From assembly GCA_963921355.3 (NCBI GenBank), contig OZ001190.1, forward strand, positions 2,852,001 to 2,916,000: a stretch of 64,000 bases of DNA, read 5' to 3'. This DNA comes from CAWUEZ02 sp963921355 (GTDB taxonomy: Bacteria > Pseudomonadota > Alphaproteobacteria > Thalassobaculales > Thalassobaculaceae). Below, one piece after another: positions 34,354 through 43,305 of this stretch (within the stretch, counting starts at the first letter, position 1; every line of letters starts with the position of its first letter). Both the position numbers and the translations under genes were made by a program. The notes below the pieces were generated by a model. The model worked only from the letters and a program-made list of their open reading frames with translations. It was not told where the DNA came from and did no database searches.

Positions 34354-34362
34354 GGGAACGGC

Positions 34363-35784
34363 ATGGCGCTCACGCTCGCCATCATCGGTCGACCGAATGT
34401 CGGGAAGTCGACCCTGTTCAACCGTCTGACCGGCACCCGTCACGCCCTGGTCGACGACACGCCGGGGGTGACCCGGGACCGGCGCGAGGGCGATGGCCGG
34501 ATCGCCGACCTGAGCTTCCGCATCGTCGACACCGCCGGCCTCGAGGAGGCCACCGACGACAGCCTGGAGGCCCGCATGCGCCGCCAGACCGAGCTGGCGG
34601 TCGAGCAGGCGGATCTGGTCCTGATGATGATCGACGCCCGGGCCGGGGTGACTCCGCTGGACGCGCATTTCGCCGACTGGCTGCGCCGGGTCGACGTGCC
34701 GGTCATGCTGCTGGCGAACAAGTGCGAGGGCCGGGCAGGCCTGGCCGGGCTTGCCGAGGCCTACGGTCTCGGTCTCGGGGAGCCGGTCGCGATCTCCGCC
34801 GAGCACGGCGAGGGCATGGGCGATCTCTACGACCGGATCCGCGTCCTGGACGAGGCGCGGGGCGCCGACACCGTCGAGGTGCCGGAAGCCGATCCTGACG
34901 CGGGCTTGGTCGAGGATCTCGAAGACGCGGAGGACGAGGATGCCGAGCTCGTCGATGCGGAGGAGGAAACCGGCCCCCTGAAGCTGGCGATCGTCGGCCG
35001 GCCGAATGTCGGCAAGTCGACCCTGGTGAACCGCCTGATCGGCGAAGACCGGCTGCTGACCGGACCCGAGGCCGGCATCACCCGGGACGCGATCGAGATC
35101 GAGTGGTCGTACAAGGACCGCCCCATCAAGCTGGTGGACACGGCTGGCCTGCGGCGCAAGGCCAAGGTCGTCGACAAGCTGGAGCGGCTGTCGACCGCCG
35201 ACACGCGGCGGGTGGTGCGCTATGCCCAGGTGGTGGTGCTGGTGCTGGATGGCGAGATGATGCTGGAGAAGCAGGATCTCGCGATCGCCCGCATGGTGCT
35301 GGAGGAAGGCCGCGCCCTGGTGATCGCCGCCAACAAATGGGACGTCGTGTCCGACCGGAGTGCCGCCGGGCGGCGCCTGCGTGACCGCCTCGACACCTCG
35401 CTGGCCCAGGTTCGCGGCGTGCCCTGGGTGCCGGTCTCGGCGGTGCGCGGCACCAACCTCGACAAGCTGCTCGATGCGGTGCTCGACATCTACGATACCT
35501 GGAACACCCGGGTCCCGACCTCGCGGCTCAACCGCTGGCTGGAGCGGATGGTGGAGTTGCATCCGCCACCGCTGTCGAAGGGACGGCGGATCCGCCTGCG
35601 CTACATGACCCAGGTAAAGGCCAGACCGCCGACCTTTGCCGCCTTCGTCAGCCAGGCCGACGAACTGCCGGAGAGCTATGTGCGCTACCTGGTGGGCGGG
35701 CTGCGGGACGAATTCGGGCTGGTCGGGGTGCCGATCCGGGTTAACCTGCGCAAGCGGCGCAATCCGTACACGGATGGTGGATAG
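34363..35784 (+). CDS. der: Ribosome-assembly GTPase Der (EngA)
   Basis: A 473-residue tandem GTPase needed for 50S subunit maturation. Each G domain has its own P loop GRPNVGKST (about residues 8-16 and 212-220), with DTAGLEE and DTAGLRR switch II motifs and NKCE/NKWD specificity motifs. The KH-like domain follows from about residue 385, ending in VNLRKRRNPYTDGG. The linker between G domains (about 170-205) is very acidic. Starts 9 bases after bamB. Confidence 0.97.
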   Translation: MALTLAIIGRPNVGKSTLFNRLTGTRHALVDDTPGVTRDRREGDGRIADLSFRIVDTAGLEEATDDSLEARMRRQTELAVEQADLVLMMIDARAGVTPLDAHFADWLRRVDVPVMLLANKCEGRAGLAGLAEAYGLGLGEPVAISAEHGEGMGDLYDRIRVLDEARGADTVEVPEADPDAGLVEDLEDAEDEDAELVDAEEETGPLKLAIVGRPNVGKSTLVNRLIGEDRLLTGPEAGITRDAIEIEWSYKDRPIKLVDTAGLRRKAKVVDKLERLSTADTRRVVRYAQVVVLVLDGEMMLEKQDLAIARMVLEEGRALVIAANKWDVVSDRSAAGRRLRDRLDTSLAQVRGVPWVPVSAVRGTNLDKLLDAVLDIYDTWNTRVPTSRLNRWLERMVELHPPPLSKGRRIRLRYMTQVKARPPTFAAFVSQADELPESYVRYLVGGLRDEFGLVGVPIRVNLRKRRNPYTDGG

Positions 35785-35817
35785 GCGTCGTCGCATTCGG
35801 TCCAGAAGGGAGCCGTC

Positions 35818-36141
35818 ATGTTCAGCCGCGGTAAATCCAAGTTCGACGCCCGGGTCACGATCAGCGATCTCGCGCGGATGTACGACAAGCGGATGGGCGG
35901 CAAGGCGCCGACGCACCGCTACCAGCACGGCGACGTCCCCGAGAGCGGCTTCAAGCCGAAGAACTTCACGGTCAGCCAGGGCGACACGAGGCTGGCGCGC
36001 CTGAAGGCGCGGGCCTCGGGTATCCGCTATGCCTTGCAGACCGAGAACCTGGAGCCGCGCAAGGCGCGCGAGCTCGAACATGTCCTGAAGAACCTGGAGC
36101 TGGCGATCCGCGGCATGGAAGCCTCGCTCAAGGAACCCTGA
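35818..36141 (+). CDS. Small basic hypothetical protein downstream of der
   Basis: A 107-residue protein with no recognised family. It is rich in Lys and Arg, starts SRGKSKFDARVTISDLARMYDKRMGG and ends in an amphipathic helix (RKARELEHVLKNLELAIRGMEASL) that could form a coiled coil. It has an AGAAGGGAGCC ribosome site before the ATG and lies between der and a cupin gene that starts 3 bases after its stop, so all three may share a transcript. Nucleic-acid or ribosome association would be speculation. Confidence 0.7.
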   Translation: MFSRGKSKFDARVTISDLARMYDKRMGGKAPTHRYQHGDVPESGFKPKNFTVSQGDTRLARLKARASGIRYALQTENLEPRKARELEHVLKNLELAIRGMEASLKEP

Positions 36142-36144
36142 GCC

Positions 36145-36675
36145 ATGGCCTGGACGTCGATCGAGGCGCTGGTTGCGGACTGCCGGGAGGCGGCCGCCGG
36201 GTCCGACCCGGTGGCGGGCGTGCAGGGGGTTCTGGCCGACGCGGTGGCGGATCCCGTCCGGGTGGCCGACGCCCTGCCGGCGTTTGACGGCGACGAGATG
36301 ACCCTGGCCGAGGAGCTCGGGTTCTCGGTGTTCCTGGTGCGCCAGGACCCCGACACCGCCGGGCCGCCGCACGATCATCGGATGACGGCGGTCATCGCCA
36401 TGGTCGATGGCGTCGAAATCCACCGCCACTTCACGCGCGACGGCGAGACCATCGCCGCCGCCGGTGAAAGCCGCATCGGTCCGGGCGAGACCCTGGCCCT
36501 GGACCCCGACGCGGTCCACGCCATCGCCAATCCCGAGCCGAGCGCGTCGGTCGGAATCCACGTCTATCTCGGAGACCTGGCGGCGACCGGCCGAACCCTG
36601 TGGGACCTCGACACCGGGGTGGCTATGGCGTTCACCGCCGACCGCTACAACCGGCTGGTGACGCCGTTCCGCTGA
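36145..36675 (+). CDS. Cupin-fold metal-binding protein
   Basis: A 176-residue protein with the double-stranded beta-helix layout of cysteine-dioxygenase-like cupins. Metal ligands are suggested by PPHDHRM near residue 75 and VHAIANPEPSASVGIHVYLGD near residue 130. Several such proteins are predicted metal enzymes with no known substrate; thiol dioxygenase activity is possible but not shown. It begins 3 bases after the 107-residue unknown gene. Confidence 0.75.
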   Translation: MAWTSIEALVADCREAAAGSDPVAGVQGVLADAVADPVRVADALPAFDGDEMTLAEELGFSVFLVRQDPDTAGPPHDHRMTAVIAMVDGVEIHRHFTRDGETIAAAGESRIGPGETLALDPDAVHAIANPEPSASVGIHVYLGDLAATGRTLWDLDTGVAMAFTADRYNRLVTPFR

Positions 36676-37004
36676 TCGAGGGCGGGCGCCCCTGCTAGAT
36701 TGATCGAATTGAGGTCTGCGGTCTTAACCAAAGCGCCGCGTGTCGAGCTTGGTCGGTGACCCGCCGGGCACGCTCAAACGGTTGCCCTGCAGCAGGCGGA
36801 AATCAACGCTTTCCCTGCAATGATCGTCGCTGCAGAGGGGTAAAGAATTCCATGATTCGAGAAAGATGGAACGTTTACTATGATTTCCATAAAATATTTA
36901 TCGAATTAGCGATTCGTTAGTTTTTGCATCGCAATATCCCGGTGCCTGCGTACTTGTGCGTAAGCGTTCTGTCTCAGACCCGTAGAGCCGAGGAGGACCG
37001 GTCG
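36676..37004. other. AT-rich regulatory gap before the first chemoreceptor
   Basis: These 329 bases contain no gene. Bases 36838-36925 are strikingly AT-rich for this genome (runs such as TAAAATATTTATCGAATTAGCGATTCGTTAG) and are the likely promoter region for the chemoreceptor gene. A strong AGGAGG ribosome site lies at 36991-36996, eight bases before the GTG start. No sigma-factor consensus could be assigned with confidence. Confidence 0.55.
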
Positions 37005-39026
37005 GTGCATGCATTGAACAGTTTGGCAAATTTGAAAGTGGGTACACGCCTGTATGGCGCGTTTGGTGTCGTTCTTGGCCTGATGGTGCTGCTGGCCGGC
37101 ATCGTCAGCTTCAACCTGCTGCAGAAGCGGGAGATGATCACCGACTATCGCTCGACCGCGATCAACACCAACTATCTCGGCCGGGTGCAGGCGAATGTCC
37201 TGATGACCCGCCTCGGTGCCAAGGACTACGTGAAGACCTACTCGCCGGAGGCGGTCGCGCTGGTGCAGGAGCGTCATGCCGCGGCCCTGAGCTATTTCGA
37301 CGAGACCATCGCCAAGGTCGACAGCGCGGCGCAGAAGGACCTGCTCGAGCAGATGCGGGCCAAGATGGTCACCTATGGCGAGACCTTCCAGGCGGTCACG
37401 GAACTGCAGGATCGCCGTAACGCGGTGGTCGACGGCGTCCTGAACGCCAAAGGCCCGAAGATCCGCAAGAACATCAGCGAAGTGGCGGCGAGCGCCTATC
37501 GCGACAGCGATCCGGTGGCGGCCTACTACGCCGGCGTGGCGCAGGAATCCCTGATGCTGGGCCGTCTGTACGCCCAGAAGTTCCTGCTGACCAACGAGCA
37601 GGAAGCCCTCGACCGCACGGTCGGCGAACTGGGTGAGCTCAACACCAAGTTCGACGAACTGCTGGCCGAACTTCAGAACCCGGAACGCCGCCGCCTGATC
37701 GGTGAGGCGCGGGAGATGACGGTCGCCTACATCGCCGGCGTCCAGGAGGTCGCGTCGATCATCACTCAGCGCAACGAGCTGATCACCGGCACCATGGACG
37801 TCATCGGCCCGGAAGTGGCCGCGCTGATCGAGGACGCCAAGCTCGATAACAAAAAGATCCAGGACACGCTCGGCCCGCAGATGGCCAGCATGGCCCAGAA
37901 CTCCATCGTGATCGCGCTGGGTGTCTCCGCCGTGGCGCTGGCGCTCGGCATCGCTGCCGCGCTGGTGATCGGCCGCAGCATCACCGGTCCGGTGAACAGC
38001 CTGACCAGTTCGATGGGCAAACTGTCCGACGGCGATCTCGAGACCGACATCCCATCGACGGAGAGCAAGAACGAGATCGGTTCGATGGCCCGGGCGGTCC
38101 AGGTGTTCAAGGACAACATGGTCCGTGCCCGTGAGCTGGAAGCCGAAGAGAAGAAGCAGCAGGAAGAGCGCAACCGCCGGGCCCAGGCCCTGGAGGCGGC
38201 GATCAACGACTTCCAGTCGAAGGTCGCCGAGCGTCTCGGGTCGCTGCGCGGCGTGTCCGACGAGCTGAGCCGCTCGGCCGACGATCTGAACACCGTGTCC
38301 GGCGAGACCAAGCACCAGAGCACGAGCGCGGCTTCGGTCTCCGAGCAGACGGCGTCGAACGTGCAGAGCGTGTCGGCGGCGGCGGAGGAGATGGACTCCT
38401 CGTTCGGCGAGATCGTGAGCCAGGTGACGCGGGCCAGCACCTCGGTCGAGTCGACGTCGTCGAAGGCCAAGGACACGCTGACCTCGATGGAGGATCTGAA
38501 GGAGCAGTCGGAAGCGATCGCCCAGGTGATCGAACTGATCAACGGCATCTCCGAGCAGACCAACCTGCTGGCGCTGAACGCCACGATCGAGGCGGCGCGG
38601 GCCGGAGAGGCCGGCAAGGGCTTCGCGGTGGTGGCCTCCGAGGTCAAGAGCCTGGCCAATCAGACCGGCAAGGCGACCGAGGAGATCGCCAGCAAGATCC
38701 AGCGTGTGCAGGAAGCGAGCAACAGCTCGTTGGAGGCGGTGCGCTCGATCGTGGCCAGCATCGAGGAGGTCAACGAGATCGCGACCGCGATTTCCGCTGC
38801 GGTCGAGCAGCAGAAGGCGGCGACCTCGGAGATCACCCGCAACATGCAGGAGGCCGCGAAGGGCACCGAGCAGCTGTCGGGCAACATCGCCCAGGTGAAC
38901 TCGGCGACCGACCGGACGGTGGAGACGGTGGGCGGCGTGACCGACGCGGCCCAGCGCACCAACACCGAGGCCGTCGAACTGCAGCAGGCCGTCGACGGCT
39001 TCATCTCCAGGGTCCAGGCCGCCTAA
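37005..39026 (+). CDS. Transmembrane methyl-accepting chemotaxis protein
   Basis: A 673-residue chemoreceptor. It has a first membrane helix at about 16-38, a largely helical periplasmic sensor of about 260 residues, a second helix at about 298-320 (SIVIALGVSAVALALGIAAALVIG), a HAMP domain to about 375, and a cytoplasmic signalling domain. The conserved tip is EQTNLLALNATIEAARAGEAGKGFAVVASEVK. No C-terminal CheR/CheB-binding pentapeptide is present. The GTG start at 37005 has AGGAGG eight bases upstream. A strong terminator follows. Confidence 0.93.
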   Translation: MHALNSLANLKVGTRLYGAFGVVLGLMVLLAGIVSFNLLQKREMITDYRSTAINTNYLGRVQANVLMTRLGAKDYVKTYSPEAVALVQERHAAALSYFDETIAKVDSAAQKDLLEQMRAKMVTYGETFQAVTELQDRRNAVVDGVLNAKGPKIRKNISEVAASAYRDSDPVAAYYAGVAQESLMLGRLYAQKFLLTNEQEALDRTVGELGELNTKFDELLAELQNPERRRLIGEAREMTVAYIAGVQEVASIITQRNELITGTMDVIGPEVAALIEDAKLDNKKIQDTLGPQMASMAQNSIVIALGVSAVALALGIAAALVIGRSITGPVNSLTSSMGKLSDGDLETDIPSTESKNEIGSMARAVQVFKDNMVRARELEAEEKKQQEERNRRAQALEAAINDFQSKVAERLGSLRGVSDELSRSADDLNTVSGETKHQSTSAASVSEQTASNVQSVSAAAEEMDSSFGEIVSQVTRASTSVESTSSKAKDTLTSMEDLKEQSEAIAQVIELINGISEQTNLLALNATIEAARAGEAGKGFAVVASEVKSLANQTGKATEEIASKIQRVQEASNSSLEAVRSIVASIEEVNEIATAISAAVEQQKAATSEITRNMQEAAKGTEQLSGNIAQVNSATDRTVETVGGVTDAAQRTNTEAVELQQAVDGFISRVQAA

Positions 39027-39054
39027 GCCTCACACACCCGAACCGACACGACCC

Positions 39055-39092
39055 GGCAGGGGCGGCGCAATCCGCCCCTGCCGTTTTCTTTG
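39055..39092 (+). terminator. Rho-independent terminator after the chemoreceptor
   Basis: A perfect 11-bp stem GGCAGGGGCGG/CCGCCCCTGCC (39055-39065 and 39072-39082) with a 6-base loop is followed by GTTTTCTTTG. It lies 29 bases after the chemoreceptor stop codon and separates that gene from the PAS chemoreceptor downstream. Confidence 0.93.
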
Positions 39093-39190
39093 TCTAGCGG
39101 CCCCTGACCCGTCACCCTCGGTCGAGGCACACGTCAACTCCGACCCGAGCGCGGTTTCTACGTATAATCCCTCAGAATCTTAAGGGGTTA

Positions 39191-39223
39191 TTAGGGTATT
39201 TCGGAGAAAGTTCCCTCGAATTT
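39191..39223 (+). promoter_or_regulatory. Upstream block shared by the two PAS chemoreceptor genes
   Basis: The block TTAGGGTATT...AAAG...CCTCGAATTT just before the first PAS chemoreceptor recurs, with small changes, at 40957-40990 before its paralogue. The conservation outside the coding part suggests a common promoter or leader carried along in the duplication, or a shared control site. Confidence 0.5.
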
Positions 39224-39239
39224 AGAGAAAGGGGACCCC

Positions 39240-40748
39240 ATGCCTGCATCTGCGATCTCCAAACTGTGGCGCCGTAGCGACTCCGGCGCGTCCGCAATCC
39301 TCGACTCGCTTCTGCAGTCGCAGGCCGTGATCCAGTTCAAGCCGGACGGGACGATCCTGGAGGCGAACCAGAACTTCCTCGACGCGATGGGCTACACGCT
39401 CGACGAAATCCAGGGCCAACACCACCGCATGTTCGTCGACCCGGACTACGCCGGGAGCGAGGACTATGCCGCGTTCTGGCGCAGCCTGGCGGACGGCACC
39501 TTCCAACAGGCGGAATACAAGCGTTTCGGCAAGGGCGGAAAGGAGATCTGGATCCAGGCAACCTACAATCCGGTGCGTGACGGCGGCAGCGAGGTCACCC
39601 GGGTGGTCAAGTTCGCGGTCGACGTGACCGCTCGGAAGCTTGAGGATGCCCCGGTCGCCGGCCAGATCGCCGCCCTGCACAACTCCCAGGCGGTCATCGA
39701 GTTCGAACTGGACGGCACGATCATCACGGCCAACGAGAACTTCCTCGGTGCCATGGGCTATTCCCTCGCTGAGGTCCAGGGCAACCACCACAGGATCTTC
39801 GTGGATCCGGCCTACGGGGCGAGTGCGGAGTACGCCGGCTTCTGGAAGTCGTTCGCCGACGGCAAGTTCCAGCAGGGCGAATTCAAACGCTTCAGCAAGG
39901 CCGGTGACGAGATCTGGATCCAGGCCTCCTACAACCCGATCCTCGACATGAACGGCAAGCCGTTCAAGGTCGTGAAGTTCGCCACCGACATCACCGAGCA
40001 GGTGCGCGCCCGTCAGCGCAATGAGCAGGTCACCGGGATCGTCAATCGCAACCTCGACGAGATCGGGTCCGCGGTTCAGACCGCCAATTCCCAGTTCTCG
40101 ATGGCGGCGCACGCCTCGACCGAGGCTACCGAGACGGTTCAGCAGGTCGCGGCCGGCGCCGAGGAACTCGACAGCTCGGTCCAGGAGATCGCCCGCAGCA
40201 TGGCGGTGTCGACGGAACACGTCGCCTCGGCGATCAAGCAGACCGGCTCGGCCGACGAGGCGGCCGGGGAGTTGAACAACGCGGCCGACGCGATGGGCGG
40301 CATCATCGGGCTGATCCAGGACATCGCCGAACAGATCAACCTGCTGGCCCTGAACGCCACCATCGAGTCGGCGCGGGCCGGCGAGGCGGGCAAGGGTTTT
40401 GCCGTCGTCGCCAACGAGGTTAAGAACCTGGCCAATCAGGTGGCCGAGGCGACCGGTAAGATCTCCGCCGAGATCGACACCATGCAGACGGTGTCGACGA
40501 GCGTCGTGTCGTCCCTCTCCGGGATCAAGGAGGCGATCGCTTCCGTCGAATCCAGCGTTACCAGCGTGGCGTCGGCGGTCGAGGAGCAGGCGGCGGTGAC
40601 CCGTGAGATCGCCCAGAACATGCAGACGACCTCATCGGCGGTGACCAATATCGACAGCAGCCTGGGCCAGCTCCGCTCTTCGATCGAAGTCGCGGACTCG
40701 GCCGCCCAGACCGTTCGCAGCGAGATTGCTTCGCTCGCCGCGGCCTGA
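39240..40748 (+). CDS. Cytoplasmic PAS-PAS chemoreceptor
   Basis: A 502-residue chemoreceptor without membrane helices. Two PAS domains follow each other, about residues 20-130 and 142-260, each with an IQGQHHRMFVDP- or VQGNHHRIFVDP-like segment and a WIQATYNP/WIQASYNP strand. The signalling domain begins near residue 270 and has the tip EQINLLALNATIESARAGEAGKGFAVVANEVK. The layout matches BdlA- or Aer-type soluble sensors of redox, oxygen or an internal ligand. An AGAAAGGGGACCCC ribosome site precedes the ATG. A tandem, frameshifted paralogue follows. Confidence 0.92.
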   Translation: MPASAISKLWRRSDSGASAILDSLLQSQAVIQFKPDGTILEANQNFLDAMGYTLDEIQGQHHRMFVDPDYAGSEDYAAFWRSLADGTFQQAEYKRFGKGGKEIWIQATYNPVRDGGSEVTRVVKFAVDVTARKLEDAPVAGQIAALHNSQAVIEFELDGTIITANENFLGAMGYSLAEVQGNHHRIFVDPAYGASAEYAGFWKSFADGKFQQGEFKRFSKAGDEIWIQASYNPILDMNGKPFKVVKFATDITEQVRARQRNEQVTGIVNRNLDEIGSAVQTANSQFSMAAHASTEATETVQQVAAGAEELDSSVQEIARSMAVSTEHVASAIKQTGSADEAAGELNNAADAMGGIIGLIQDIAEQINLLALNATIESARAGEAGKGFAVVANEVKNLANQVAEATGKISAEIDTMQTVSTSVVSSLSGIKEAIASVESSVTSVASAVEEQAAVTREIAQNMQTTSSAVTNIDSSLGQLRSSIEVADSAAQTVRSEIASLAAA

Positions 40749-40764
40749 CGTCCTGACCCGATCA

Positions 40765-40812
40765 CGGTGCAGCGGGACGGCCGCCCGGCCGCCCGGCCGC
40801 CCCGCTGCACCG
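40765..40812 (+). terminator. Large GC-rich hairpin after the PAS chemoreceptor
   Basis: A perfect 12-bp stem CGGTGCAGCGGG (40765-40776) pairs with CCCGCTGCACCG (40801-40812). The 24-base loop is itself repetitive, with GGCCGCCC units. It is followed by CTTTCC. This is a probable transcription terminator between the two PAS chemoreceptor genes, though the T run is weak. Confidence 0.75.
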
Positions 40813-40956
40813 CTTTCCTGGCCGGTTCCAGTCCCGGGCTTTGAGACGTTTCCCGCTACCGATGCAACCTACAGGCGGTCGGGCGGTCTGCGGACGCCGT
40901 CTCAAGGCTGTCTCGAATCGGCCGTCAATCTGCCCTCCGTACAACTTCGGAGATTG

Positions 40957-40990
40957 TTAGGTATTTTCACCTAAAGGGTGTCTCGAATTT
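40957..40990 (+). promoter_or_regulatory. Second copy of the PAS-receptor upstream block
   Basis: TTAGGTATTTTC...AAAG...TCTCGAATTT repeats the block at 39191-39223 and sits at a similar distance before the start codon of the second PAS chemoreceptor gene. It is followed by a GATGGAGGAGAAGG ribosome site. Confidence 0.5.
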
Positions 40991-41008
40991 GATGGAGGAG
41001 AAGGAACG

Positions 41009-42515
41009 ATGACGTTCCCAATGTTGTCCCGGTTCTTTGGTGGGAGCGATCCCGTGAAGGTCGGGGCGTTCGACGCCCTTTCGGAATCCCAGGCGGTCAT
41101 CCAGTTCACGCCTGACGGCATCATTCAGGATGCCAACCAGAATTTCCTCGATGCCATGGAGTATGGCCTCGACGAGATCCAGGGGCAGCATCACCGGATG
41201 TTTGTCGAGCCAACCTACGGCGAGAGCGCGGAGTACGCGGCGTTCTGGCGGGATCTTGCCGACGGCACGTTCATGCAGGCCGAGTTCCGGCGCTTCGGGA
41301 AAGGCGGCAAGGAGGTCTGGATCCAGGCGACCTTACAACCCGGTGCGCAACCGCAAGGGCGAGGTCATCCGCATCGTCAAGTTCGCGGTCGACGTGACCG
41401 CCCGCAAGCTCGAGGACGCCTCGATCGCCGGCCAGATCGCCGCCCTGCACAAGGCGCAGGCGGTCATCGAGTTTGAACTCGACGGCACGATCATCACGGC
41501 CAACGAAAACTTCCTGGCGGCGACCGGCTACGCGCTGGAGGAAATCCAGGGCAAGCATCACCGGATGTTCGTCAGTCCGGAGCATGCCGCCAGCGCCGAG
41601 TACAGGGCTCTCTGGCAGCGCCTGGCATCCGGAACCTTCGAGCAGGGCGAGTTCCAGCGCTTCAAGAAGTCCGGCGAAGAGATCTGGATTCAGGCGTCTT
41701 ACAACCCGATCTTCGATATGAACGGCAACCCGTTCAAGGTTGTGAAGTTCGCCACCGACATCACCGATCAGGTGCTCGCCTGGCGGCGGACCGAAACGGT
41801 CAGCGGGATCATCGGCAACCTGGATGAGATCGGGTCGGCGGTGCAGACGGCCAACGCCCAGTTCTCGACCGCGGCCCAGGCCTCGAGCGAGGCCTCGAGC
41901 ACGGTGCAGCAGGTCGCCGTCGGAGCGGAGCAGCTCGACGGGTCCGTTCACGAGATCGCCCGCAGCATGGCGGTGTCGTCCGAGCATGTCGCGTCGGCGA
42001 TCAAGCAGACCGGATCGGCCGACGAGGCCGTCGGCGCGCTGAACAGTGCGGCGAACGCCATGGGCGGCATCATCGGGCTGATTCAGGACATCGCCGAGCA
42101 GATCAACCTGCTGGCCTTGAACGCGACCATCGAGTCGGCGCGGGCCGGCGAAGCGGGCAAGGGTTTTGCCGTGGTGGCCACCGAGGTCAAGAACCTGGCC
42201 AATCAGGTGGCCGAGGCGACCGGGAAGATCTCCAGCGAGATCGACACCATGCAGGCGGTGTCCAGCACCGTCGTGACCTCGCTCTCCGGGATCAAGGAGG
42301 CGATTTCCTCCGTCGAATCCAGCGTGACCAGCGTCGCGTCGGCGGTCGAGGAGCAGGCGGTCGTCACCCGCGATATCGCCCAGAACATGCAGATGACCTC
42401 ATCGGCGGTGACCAACATCGACGGCAGCCTGAACGAGTTGCGGGCGTCGATCGAAGTGGCGGACTCGGCAGCACAATCCGTGCGCAGCGAGATCGCCTCG
42501 CTCGCCGCGGCCTGA
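41009..42515 (+). pseudogene. Frameshifted PAS-PAS chemoreceptor paralogue
   Basis: This is a tandem paralogue of the 39240-40748 gene, with the same PAS-PAS-signalling layout. The first frame runs from the ATG to WIQAT (codon 108), then reads out of frame to a stop at 41476. Dropping one T of the TT at 41333-41334 restores YNPVRN, matching the intact paralogue (WIQATYNPVRD), and the frame then continues to the stop at 42515 with a complete second PAS and signalling domain (tip EQINLLALNATIESARAGEAGKGFAVVATEVK). Codon-level conservation on both sides of the break means the lesion is recent or an assembly error. Confidence 0.92.
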
Positions 42516-42532
42516 CGTCTTTACCTGAGTAA

Positions 42533-42572
42533 GGCCAAGCGGGGCGGCCTATGGCCGCCCCGCTTTGGCTTT
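42533..42572. terminator. Bidirectional terminator between convergent genes
   Basis: AAGCGGGGCGGCC (42537-42549) pairs with GGCCGCCCCGCTT (42553-42565) around a TAT loop; the stem extends outward with one bulge (GGCC/GGCT). T-rich sequence follows on the plus strand (TTTGGCTTTC). It lies between the frameshifted chemoreceptor gene and the minus-strand SDR and can serve both. Confidence 0.88.
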
Positions 42573-42584
42573 CGCCGGCCGGTA

Positions 42585-43295
42585 TCAGCCCTGGGCGTCG
42601 ATGCGCTCGCCGTGGGCGACACAGTCGGCGGCGGCGAGGTCGAGGAAGGCGGGCGCGATCTCTTCCGGCGTCTTCAAGGCCGCGGGGTCCTCGCCCGGAT
42701 AGGCCGTGGCCCGCATGGCGGTGCGGACGGCGCCCGGATTCAGCAGATTGATCCGCAGGGCGCTGCGCCGGTTTTCGCCGGCGTAGCTGCGCACCATCGC
42801 TTCCAGAGCCGCCTTGGAAACCGCGTAGGCGCCCCAGTTCGGCCGTTCGCCGATGGCGGCGTCGGAGGTGACGAAGATCGCCCGGCCCGATTCCGACTGG
42901 CGCAGCAAGGGGTCCAGGCTGCGGATCATCCGCTGGCACGCGGTGAGGTTGATGCCCATCACCTCGTCCCACAGTTTTGGGTCGTACTGGGCGATCGGGC
43001 TGAGGGTGCCGAGCGTTCCGTGATTGGCCACCAGGACGTCCAGCTTGCCCCAGCGTTCGTAGATCGACGCCCCGAGCCGGTTGACGGCGTCGAAATCCGT
43101 CAGGTCCATCGGCACCAGGGTCGCCTGACCGCCAGCGGCGCGGACCCGGTCATCGGTTTCCTCGAGGCCGCCGACCGTACGGGCGACCAGAATTAGCTGT
43201 GCGCCTTCCCGGGCGAACAGCTCGGCCACGGCGGCGCCGATCCCGCGGGACGCGCCGGTGACAAGCGCGATGCGGCCGTCAAGTCTCCCCGTCAT
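42585..43295 (-). CDS. Short-chain dehydrogenase/reductase downstream of purF
   Basis: A 236-residue SDR with cofactor motif TGASRGIG, an NHG in place of the usual NAG (VANHGTLG), the Ser in VTSDAA and the catalytic Tyr-Lys in YAVSK. The start at 43295 gives MTGRLDGRIALVTG and has GAGGGGATCC upstream; a start nine codons earlier is possible. It begins 10 bases after purF, the last gene of the alr-to-purF operon, as in many relatives. Substrate unknown. Confidence 0.86.
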   Translation of the reverse strand: MTGRLDGRIALVTGASRGIGAAVAELFAREGAQLILVARTVGGLEETDDRVRAAGGQATLVPMDLTDFDAVNRLGASIYERWGKLDVLVANHGTLGTLSPIAQYDPKLWDEVMGINLTACQRMIRSLDPLLRQSESGRAIFVTSDAAIGERPNWGAYAVSKAALEAMVRSYAGENRRSALRINLLNPGAVRTAMRATAYPGEDPAALKTPEEIAPAFLDLAAADCVAHGERIDAQG

Positions 43296-43305
43296 CGGGA
43301 TCCCC

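Noticed and set aside
33262..36561. Minus-strand open frame of 1099 codons across bamB, der and downstream genes
   Set aside because: It lies antisense to well-supported genes, reads Arg/Gln/His/Asp-rich low-complexity protein with no motif, and is the frame expected from high-GC codon bias.
41130..41333. Alternative frame read as a separate gene start before the second half of the broken PAS receptor
   Set aside because: Before 41334 this frame reads basic low-complexity residues, while the other frame encodes a good PAS domain; the junction is a frameshift rather than two genes.
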